5,059 nucleotides of DNA, taken from JAHFJA01 sp964357385 (GTDB lineage: Bacteria; Patescibacteriota; Patescibacteriia; JACQRZ01). Positions 1 through 5,059 of this stretch are shown in pieces. The position numbers and the translations under genes were made by a program. A model generated the notes under the pieces. The model did not search any database. It had not been told where the DNA came from and saw only the letters and a program-made list of their open reading frames with translations. Numbering within the stretch: the first letter of the stretch is position 1; every line of letters starts with the position of its first letter. The DNA lies in contig CAYHKW010000063.1 of assembly GCA_964357385.1 (NCBI GenBank), forward strand, positions 1-5,059. The letters are read 5' to 3'.

Positions 1-348
1 AAAGATTCCATGAACAAGAAGTCGCGCTATTTCCTTTTCTAAGGAATGTTCAAACCGCTGCGCCTGACGGATCGCAACAGGTATTGAAATAAACACCTCG
101 CCCTCACCAGTCATGCCATCCTCGCCATAATAGAAGGATAACACGTCAGTGGTGCGCGCTAATTTACGATACTCCGCATTGAGTTTTTTTATCTGCTCAT
201 CACCCGTAAGAATCACCGTGATGGTGATATGGGGAGCCTTTTTCCCCAATGCGGTATTGCATGCCCGATAATACTTACCGTACCAAGTGCTTTTTTTTAA
301 AAGAGAGGGAACCCCTTGTGTCCCCTCTTCAATAGTAAGATGAATCAT
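1..348 (-). CDS. ybeY: Endoribonuclease YbeY, N-terminal 116 residues (cut by left edge)
   Basis: YbeY is a zinc-dependent single-strand endoribonuclease that acts in 16S rRNA 3'-end maturation and ribosome quality control in the cytoplasm. The visible part starts MIHLTIEEG and carries the family's central block at residues 56-72 (L-N-x2-Y-R, then T-T-D-V-L-S-F). Next come the G-E-V-F-I-S strand (83-88) and the start of the zinc motif HGxxHxxGxDH, of which only H113-G114 fall inside the window. The family is usually about 150 residues, so roughly 35-40 C-terminal residues, including the other zinc ligands, lie beyond the edge. The ATG at 348-346 overlaps the upstream gene's TAA by one base (TAATG) and has no Shine-Dalgarno sequence, which suggests translational coupling. 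The acidic position after Gly is Glu where many homologues have GD. The assignment rests on motif recognition and is firm. Confidence 0.93.
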   Translation of the reverse strand, partial: MIHLTIEEGTQGVPSLLKKSTWYGKYYRACNTALGKKAPHITITVILTGDEQIKKLNAEYRKLARTTDVLSFYYGEDGMTGEGEVFISIPVAIRQAQRFEHSLEKEIARLLVHGIF

Positions 349-350
349 TA
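346..350 (-). promoter_or_regulatory. TAATG stop/start overlap joining the 331-residue membrane protein gene to ybeY
   Basis: The stop TAA (350-348) and the start ATG (348-346) share one A. The bases just upstream on the coding strand (CTTCCCCGCGA) contain no purine-rich ribosome binding site. Ribosomes ending on the upstream gene are therefore the likely source of initiation on ybeY. The overlap itself is read directly; the coupling is inferred. Confidence 0.6.
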
Positions 351-1343
351 TCGCGGGGAAGATAAATCAGTGATCAAAAAACTTCTGATCATCATTTGAA
401 ATACTGAACCAAAATTCATCTCCTGCTTCCCTCCTAAATCATAGGTGAGGACATATACATACGGACTTATCACTGTCCCACTATCGTCATTGGCGGTCAT
501 ATATACCTCCAATCCATTTTCCGACATAACTCCTGTCCATGTATCGTATTTCATTGTTTGTAATGATGCAGTGTTGGCATTAGGCTTATGAACAGTGGTA
601 TACCATTCGAGAGCACTGAGCTTTTCGGGATTATCTTGAACGGTCAAATTCAAAAACTCACCCGTAGCAGAACTAAAGATCACTTCTTTGTTACCCTTAT
701 CCACCGAATCAACCACCCAAGCTGATGGATATAATAACGAGTACACATAATTAGTGTTCTTATATAGTGTTACTGTGGATGATTGATCTAATTTCGTTCC
801 TGTTTTTGTGGGGTCATAGAGAAATTTCACCTCTGCACCATCCAAAAATCCATCCGCATCAGTATCAGGTTTCTGGTCATCAGTATTAAAAATTCGCTCC
901 TCCGTATCGGTAAGGTCATCACTATCGCTATCCGCACTCTTTGTATAAGTAATAGTACTGGGGGGCGTTGTGGGGGTTGTATCGCTCGGTATAGGAGTTG
1001 GCTCTGAGGGTGGATTGACTGGTGGGTTTTCATTTACAGGGGTCGTGGGTGTTTCGTTTGTTTCAGTTGGCTGTTGCGCGATAGGCGGTGTTGTGGAAGT
1101 GATGGGAGGAAATACGACCCACCAGACCAAGAACACTGTTGCTACCACAATAACACCGACACCAACAAGTATAGCAATAAGCCCTCCTGACTTCTTTTTA
1201 TTCTCACTGATGGCGGCGGCGGTAGGTACTGCAGCGCGATGAGACGGCATAGTATAAACAGTTCCTTCTAGAGGAGCTGAAGTGGTTGATGTGTTAGATT
1301 GTTTCTTTTCTTCTGCGATGGGTTCTTCGATGAAATCAAACAT
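348..1343 (-). CDS. Single-pass membrane protein with two calcium loops and a C-terminal PsbP-like domain
   Basis: No named family member is recognised, but the architecture is clear. Residues 1-53 are a hydrophilic, presumably cytosolic head ending in KKK, which by the positive-inside rule puts the C-terminus outside. Residues 54-78 form one transmembrane helix. Residues 79-133 are a Thr/Pro-rich stalk. Two EF-hand-like (thrombospondin type 3) loops follow: D138/D140/D142/D146/E149 and D160/D162/D164/D168/E171, 22 residues apart. The first has Asp143 where Gly is usual. Residues about 192-324 form a globular alpha/beta domain with Y-P-S-A-W (205-209), N-P-x3-S-x3-W-Y (238-248) and V-F-x3-I-x2-F (314-322), resembling PsbP/Mog1-like extracytoplasmic domains. 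The same spaced signature occurs in the giant protein two genes upstream. The gene starts 21 bp after its neighbour and overlaps ybeY. Calcium binding and surface exposure are inferred; the ligand and role are unknown. Confidence 0.88.
   Translation of the reverse strand: MFDFIEEPIAEEKKQSNTSTTSAPLEGTVYTMPSHRAAVPTAAAISENKKKSGGLIAILVGVGVIVVATVFLVWWVVFPPITSTTPPIAQQPTETNETPTTPVNENPPVNPPSEPTPIPSDTTPTTPPSTITYTKSADSDSDDLTDTEERIFNTDDQKPDTDADGFLDGAEVKFLYDPTKTGTKLDQSSTVTLYKNTNYVYSLLYPSAWVVDSVDKGNKEVIFSSATGEFLNLTVQDNPEKLSALEWYTTVHKPNANTASLQTMKYDTWTGVMSENGLEVYMTANDDSGTVISPYVYVLTYDLGGKQEMNFGSVFQMMIRSFLITDLSSPR
831..932 (-). repeat. Two EF-hand-like (TSP3-type) calcium loops encoded in the 331-residue protein
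   Basis: These are two 12-residue loops of the D-x-D-x-D-x-x-x-D-x-x-E form, with a 22-residue period. All acidic positions (1, 3, 5, 9, 12) are kept in both copies. The Gly at position 6 is kept only in the second copy. Confidence 0.8.
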
Positions 1344-1364
1344 AAAAAAGCTTTTATAAAATAT

Positions 1365-2027
1365 CTATTGAATCTTATATAAAAGACCGGGACCATTGGG
1401 GTTATATCCCGCCCTGACTTCTTGTCCATCAAGATACCCGTCACTATCAGTATCGGCATTGTTCGGATTTGTCTTATATACATTCACTTCTTCGCGATCA
1501 GTAAGACCGTCATTGTCAGTATCAGGCAAGTCAGGATTAGTATTAAACGTACCTTCTTCTGCATCAGTAAGACCATCGCCATCACGATCGGAAGGTGCGG
1601 GTGGTATCATCTCTTGAGGTTCAGGCGATACTGTCGGTTCTGTATTTGTCGTCGGAGCAGGAGTTGGTTCAGATGATGTTGGTTGTGTAACCGGAGGAGT
1701 AGTGTTTGGCTGCTGTACGGTCGTAGGTGTCGTATTGGTAGTGGGTTCTGAGGTGTTACCTAACAGCATATAGATAAGGATCGCCGCGCCTACGATACCC
1801 ACCAATGCTACAATCGCGCCTACAATCAAAATCATGGTTTTACGATTCATGCTGGGATGCACCGTGGAGGCGTATGGGGTATATGCGGGACCAGTAACAT
1901 CATGAGAAACTGCGTCGGCAGGCATCATTGGTGAATCGGTTTCACTAAAAATATCTTGCACCTGTGATTGTACTGTTGTTGGAGTAGTTGGACTGTCTGC
2001 TGGATTGGCAATTATTGGGTCTGGCAT
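1365..2027 (-). CDS. Single-pass membrane protein with three thrombospondin type 3-like calcium loops
   Basis: This is a 220-residue protein of unknown specific role. Residues 1-63 form a Pro/Thr/Ser-rich presumed cytosolic head ending in the basic MNRK. Residues 64-89 are one transmembrane helix (hydrophobic, Gly/Ala/Val/Ile-rich). Residues 91-146 are an almost pure Thr/Pro/Asn/Glu stalk. Three near-perfect calcium loops follow: D147/D149/D151/D155/E158, D169/D171/D173/D177/E180 and D192/D194/D196/D200/E203, each with Gly at loop position 6 and spaced 22-23 residues. The protein ends 17 residues after the last loop, so it lacks the globular domain of its downstream neighbour. The ATG at 2027 is the only sensible start: an in-frame TAG lies six codons upstream. 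No Shine-Dalgarno sequence is seen. It is likely a surface stalk stabilised by calcium, with the stalk probably spanning the cell wall; both points are inference. Confidence 0.87.
   Translation of the reverse strand: MPDPIIANPADSPTTPTTVQSQVQDIFSETDSPMMPADAVSHDVTGPAYTPYASTVHPSMNRKTMILIVGAIVALVGIVGAAILIYMLLGNTSEPTTNTTPTTVQQPNTTPPVTQPTSSEPTPAPTTNTEPTVSPEPQEMIPPAPSDRDGDGLTDAEEGTFNTNPDLPDTDNDGLTDREEVNVYKTNPNNADTDSDGYLDGQEVRAGYNPNGPGLLYKIQ
1419..1589 (-). repeat. Three EF-hand-like (TSP3-type) calcium loops encoded in the 220-residue protein
   Basis: Three copies of D-x-D-x-D-G-x-x-D-x-x-E are joined by short T-N-P type linkers, with periods of 22 and 23 residues. All ligand positions and the loop Gly are intact in every copy, so calcium binding is very plausible. 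Confidence 0.88.
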
Positions 2028-2048
2028 ACGTACGAAAGATAGTAGCTA

Positions 2049-2054
2049 AGTATA
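2049..2054 (-). promoter_or_regulatory. Possible -10 element (TATACT) upstream of the 220-residue protein gene
   Basis: The 38-bp gap 2028-2065 contains TATACT on the coding strand, one mismatch from TATAAT, with 21 bp between it and the ATG. No hexamer like TTGACA sits 16-18 bp upstream, and the site is part of the short palindrome AGTATACT. It could equally be chance in a short AT-rich gap. The four genes may simply be co-transcribed. Confidence 0.2.
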
Positions 2055-2065
2055 CTTTGTGAATG

Positions 2066-5059
2066 TTAATCAGTACTGCAGTACGATTTATTTTTATTAA
2101 AGCGTCCAGGATTCTCGAGATTCATACACAAACGATAAGTCTTCCCGCCGTCAGTGGTGATATAGGTATATACATGGACTCCTGTTTTCCCCAAGGCATT
2201 TTCAACTGTTTGGGGTTTATCACCGCCAAATGCAAACGCTCCTGTTTGTGCATTCCAGCATGTTTTTTGATCATACCCTGTGCATGTTGGAAATGGAGGC
2301 ACTAATGGGTCAACAGGAAGTGCGACATGAAGAGCATTACCCAGTTCACTTTGCCATGACGGCCACGCTGATAGTGTTTGTCCTTTGAAAAAACTACCGG
2401 CGGCTAATGAAGGAAATGGGCCTTTACCTAGATAAGATTTCATATCAGCCATATCTGAGAGGCGGAGAACATCTCTCCTTAGTTTACCAGAATCATCAGC
2501 ATTCGCAACATCAGCCGATAATTTCAAATTATTGATAAAGGAATTAAATACCTGTTGTGTTTGTGTACTGGCTCCTTCATTATACGAGAAAGATAAGATA
2601 TAAAGCTTTGTATCCGGATCCTTTCCAGGAATGCTTATATATACCCCTTGAGCATCACGAACCGCCTTATATCCGTCGATAAAAGTAGGAGTGGGGCTCG
2701 TTCCTACTTTTGCAGTGTTGATATACCACTGGTAGGGTGATTGCTGTAAGGGGTTTGATCCAACACGCATCGCGATAACATCGGTATTTTTTTGATCTGC
2801 AATGCCCTCTGAATTACCAAACCTGAAGATATATTCTTTATCAAAAATCGGCGAACTGGTATCTGCAGGGATTGGTGTGGATAAGAGTGGAGGCAATGTG
2901 AGCGCACCCGTATTACCCTCACAATAGAAGGTATTAAAATCATAGGCATCAAAGCCAGAAACTTTTGCGCTATCAAACTCCCAAGGATTTTCACAGAGAA
3001 TATTTTCAACAGAAACAGTGGTGGATGTGACGGCTCCTTTTTTGTCACACGCAACACTGGGATCCGGGTTGCATGTCGAATTTCGTTCTTCAACCTCAAC
3101 ACTCACCATTGCACTTCCATTAATTGCTTTAGCAGTTACATCAATTTCAGCGCCATACGGTGCGTTGGGAATGGTAATCGTGTTCTTCTCACTTTGCACT
3201 TTCCAGATATATGAACGAATAGTATTCGTACTTATGAGTTCTCCACTTGTCGCATAGGCAAAGACATGATACGTATGCTGGTTTCCGTTTAACGTTGTTT
3301 TACTATCATCCAAACAGTCATTTTTGACGCAGGTAAATCGATCAAATGTTTTCGGCGCGCCGTTCACAAGAATAACAACACGACTGATCTTTTCTATCAC
3401 AGGACCGGTTTTTATAGGTTTCTCATCAAGATCATTTGTAATGTTAGGGTCGTTACTAGGGTTAGAGGGATTTGACGGAGTGCCACCTGGAGGCGTGCCT
3501 ATTGGGTAATAACATTGTTTTTCATTTGCGTTAAATGTCGTACCGGCCGGGCAGGTACCGTTAATGTTAGGGCTTACGCCAACTGGTGGATAACACAAAC
3601 CGTCAGGACGAGGGGTATAGCCTGGTTGACATGAGCCATCGGAACGCGGTGGAATACCGTTGGTAGGATAATAACATTTATTATCGGTTGTATTTAAATT
3701 CGTAAAATTTGGACAGGTGCCATTCGGATTAGAGTTGACCCCAGGATTTTGATAACATAAACCATCGGGTTTTTTGATTAATCCTTCATTACAACTGCCG
3801 TCAACGTTTGGCGGAATGCCTCCTGTTTGGTAGTAACATTTGTTGTCATTCGTGTTTAGTGTCGTCAAACTTGGACATGTACCGTTAGGGTTAGGGTTAA
3901 CGCCAGTGTTGAGGTAACAAAGCCCATCATCATGCTTCACTAGACCTGTATTACAACTACCATCTAACTTCGGAGGAACGCCACCCGTCGAATAGTAGCA
4001 TTTACCATCAGTTGTATTAAAAGTGGTAAATGTCGGACACGTGCCATTAGGATTGACATTGACACCGACATTTGGATAGCACAGCCCATCGTCGTGTTTT
4101 ACAAGATTATTAGCACAACTACCATCAGTACGAGGAGATATACCTCCTGTCTGGTAGTAACACATGTTGTCTGTTGCATTTAACGTAGTTGCTCTCGGAC
4201 ATGTACCGTTAGGGTTAGGGTTAACGCCAGTGTTGGGGTAACATAATCCGTCAAGACGCTTAACAAGACCGGATTCACAGCTCCCATCAGATTTTGGGGG
4301 GACGCCACCAGTCGGATAATAACACTTGTTATCGGTTGTATTGAACGTACTAAATGTGGGGCAGGTGCCATTGGGATTTGGATTAACACCAGTACTTGGA
4401 TAGCACAAACCATCTCCATGAAGTGCATATCCAGACTGACAACTGCCATCAGAACGCGGGTTTATGCCGCCGGTTGGGTAATAACATTTATTATCAGTAG
4501 CATTGAATGTGCTGTCTCCCGGACAGGTTCCATCTGGATTAAGATTGACTCCAGAATTCGGAAAACAAAAACCATTACGATGCTGTGTATATCCATTTGG
4601 ACATGTACTATTCACAGGTGGAATTGGTGGGACATCAGGCCGCCGATCAGTATTCCCATCACGATAACACATACCATCAACATGAAGTACGTATCCTGAA
4701 GTACACGATCCATTCACTGGATTTCTAGGAGGATTATCGGGTATCCTGTCACGATTTGCATCAACATAACACATGCCCCCAAGGACTGTATAACCATTTG
4801 CACAGGTCCCACCACTCGGTGGAATTGGTGCCGCTGGTGGATTTGCGGGAACAGTACCTCGCGGAACAACGCCTGGTTCAACTCTTACCGTATAGGAAGT
4901 ATTGGGATTAAGAGGTTTTTTGGGGTCACATAGCGCCTCTGTTCTGGCATTATCCCCTTGGCCAACAATAACAAAAGAAAATCTACATTCCGGGTCAGGG
5001 GTAACTTTAATGTGTTTTCGTGCGCTATCCTCATCAACCGGCTGGTTAAATGTTACCTT
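2066..5059 (-). CDS. Giant extracellular Cys-rich repeat protein with Ig-like, PsbP-like and pseudopilin-like domains (N-terminus outside window)
   Basis: The frame is open from the right edge to TAA at 2068-2066, giving 997 visible residues (numbered from the edge). An internal Met at 4774 is not the start, because homologous sequence continues upstream of it. Residues 1-70 look like a bacterial Ig-like Big_5/SbsA domain (V-T-F-N-Q-P-V, then L-N-P-N-T-S-Y-T-V). A Pro/Ala linker follows. Residues 86-523 hold 16 Cys-pair units. Residues 524-550 are a Pro/Ser/Asn hinge. Residues 555-690 are beta-rich, ending in C-E-N-P-W (689-693). Residues 740-848 carry N-P-x3-S-x3-W-Y (769-779) and V-F-x3-I-x2-L (837-845), as in the 331-residue neighbour. 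Residues 855-997 resemble a pseudopilin globular domain: basic/acidic helix, F-P, W-P-S-W-Q (899-903), L-P-V-D-P (914-918), C-W (934-935). No transmembrane helix is visible, so secretion or anchoring must be encoded beyond the edge. It is probably a surface fibre or adhesin; the function is unproven. Confidence 0.85.
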   Translation of the reverse strand, partial: KVTFNQPVDEDSARKHIKVTPDPECRFSFVIVGQGDNARTEALCDPKKPLNPNTSYTVRVEPGVVPRGTVPANPPAAPIPPSGGTCANGYTVLGGMCYVDANRDRIPDNPPRNPVNGSCTSGYVLHVDGMCYRDGNTDRRPDVPPIPPVNSTCPNGYTQHRNGFCFPNSGVNLNPDGTCPGDSTFNATDNKCYYPTGGINPRSDGSCQSGYALHGDGLCYPSTGVNPNPNGTCPTFSTFNTTDNKCYYPTGGVPPKSDGSCESGLVKRLDGLCYPNTGVNPNPNGTCPRATTLNATDNMCYYQTGGISPRTDGSCANNLVKHDDGLCYPNVGVNVNPNGTCPTFTTFNTTDGKCYYSTGGVPPKLDGSCNTGLVKHDDGLCYLNTGVNPNPNGTCPSLTTLNTNDNKCYYQTGGIPPNVDGSCNEGLIKKPDGLCYQNPGVNSNPNGTCPNFTNLNTTDNKCYYPTNGIPPRSDGSCQPGYTPRPDGLCYPPVGVSPNINGTCPAGTTFNANEKQCYYPIGTPPGGTPSNPSNPSNDPNITNDLDEKPIKTGPVIEKISRVVILVNGAPKTFDRFTCVKNDCLDDSKTTLNGNQHTYHVFAYATSGELISTNTIRSYIWKVQSEKNTITIPNAPYGAEIDVTAKAINGSAMVSVEVEERNSTCNPDPSVACDKKGAVTSTTVSVENILCENPWEFDSAKVSGFDAYDFNTFYCEGNTGALTLPPLLSTPIPADTSSPIFDKEYIFRFGNSEGIADQKNTDVIAMRVGSNPLQQSPYQWYINTAKVGTSPTPTFIDGYKAVRDAQGVYISIPGKDPDTKLYILSFSYNEGASTQTQQVFNSFINNLKLSADVANADDSGKLRRDVLRLSDMADMKSYLGKGPFPSLAAGSFFKGQTLSAWPSWQSELGNALHVALPVDPLVPPFPTCTGYDQKTCWNAQTGAFAFGGDKPQTVENALGKTGVHVYTYITTDGGKTYRLCMNLENPGRFNKNKSYCSTD
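3873..3919 (-). repeat. Near-identical 47-bp segment inside the array, copy 1
   Basis: This segment matches 4197-4243 at 46 of 47 positions, including an unbroken 39-bp identity, at a distance of exactly 324 bp (two A-B pairs). It encodes the end of the fifth A unit and the first two residues of the next B unit. The one difference changes Pro to Leu after C-Y. Confidence 0.9.
4197..4243 (-). repeat. Near-identical 47-bp segment inside the array, copy 2
   Basis: This is the partner of 3873-3919. It encodes the end of the third A unit (P-N-T-G-V-N-P-N-P-N-G-T) and the following C-P. Codon choice is the same in both copies, which points to duplication or gene conversion rather than protein-level selection alone. 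Confidence 0.9.

Larger units (their letters stand above)
3491..4804 (-). repeat. Array of 16 Cys-pair units, coding for the repeat region of the giant protein
   Basis: Every unit has exactly two Cys. Two longer units lead the array (33 and 34 residues, visible residues 86-152). Then 26-residue type A units (C-x11-C, consensus D-G-L-C-Y-P, ending N-P-N-G-T) alternate strictly with 28-residue type B units (C-x12-C, consensus F-N-T-T-D-N-K-C-Y-Y, ending D-G-S). There are seven A and seven B units, the last B incomplete. From 4603 to 3632 the A-B pair repeats six times with no indel, at exactly 162 bp. I do not recognise the family. Disulfide pairing is inferred from the even, regular Cys count. 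Confidence 0.93.

Noticed and set aside
1346..1355. AAAAGCTTTT palindrome between the two stalk genes
   Set aside because: It is short, AT-rich and loopless with only a two-base GC core, too weak to be a terminator.
2073..2084. Perfect palindrome GTACTGCAGTAC near the end of the giant gene
   Set aside because: It has no loop and no T-tract after it on the minus strand, and it lies within the last codons (S-Y-C-S-T). It is not a convincing terminator or operator.
3884..4228. Telomere-like GTTAGGGTTAGGGTTA on the plus strand, seen twice
   Set aside because: It is the reverse complement of codons for V-N-P-N-P-N-G in the A units. It is only two to three hexamers long and lies inside a coding frame, so it is not a telomere or a binding-site array.
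1396..4699. Several plus-strand and alternative-frame open stretches of 60-130 codons
   Set aside because: They overlap well-supported minus-strand genes, and their translations are low-complexity or lack domain features. They are shadows of the repeat and Thr/Pro-rich codons.
4772..4774. ATG as the start of the giant protein
   Set aside because: The same frame stays open for 95 codons to the window edge. It encodes a recognisable Ig-like domain and the first half of the first Cys unit, which contains this Met.
3491..4804. Regular repeats that might suggest a CRISPR array
   Set aside because: The period is 162 bp, the repeats diverge, and there are no unique spacers between identical short repeats. 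The periodicity is that of the encoded protein.

Overview
The window reads as a piece of a Candidate Phyla Radiation (Patescibacteria) chromosome, probably from the Parcubacteria-like side. This is inferred from protein architecture, not from a marker gene. The pointers are short membrane proteins with a cytosolic head, one helix, a Thr/Pro stalk and DxDxDG calcium loops; a very large multi-domain secreted protein with Cys-rich repeats; a 'CENPW' Cys/Trp motif; and a 'WPSWQ' pseudopilin-like tail. The genetic code looks standard (stops used are TAA, TAG and TAA).

All four genes lie on the minus strand, so transcription runs from the right edge to the left. From right to left they are: (1) the 3' part of a giant extracellular protein (5059-2066, 997 residues visible, N-terminus outside the window); (2) a 220-residue single-pass membrane protein with three calcium loops (2027-1365); (3) a 331-residue paralogue-like protein with two calcium loops plus a C-terminal globular domain (1343-348); and (4) the first 116 residues of ybeY, the rRNA-maturation endoribonuclease (348-1, running off the left edge). 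Gaps are 38 bp, 21 bp and a 1-bp TAATG overlap. No stretch above 300 bp lacks a gene, and I see no tRNA, rRNA, mobile element, CRISPR array or convincing terminator. None of the three visible starts has a recognisable Shine-Dalgarno sequence.

The main point of interest is the giant protein. It has an Ig-like (Big_5/SbsA-type) domain, then 16 Cys-pair units. Fourteen of these alternate as a 26-residue type and a 28-residue type, giving an exact 54-residue (162-bp) period. They are followed by a Pro/Ser/Asn hinge, a Cys-containing beta-rich region, a domain that shares a spaced signature with the C-terminal domain of the neighbouring 331-residue protein, and a pseudopilin-like end domain. The shared domain and the shared calcium-loop theme suggest that the three surface genes form one envelope or adhesion module next to housekeeping ybeY. 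That functional link is inference.
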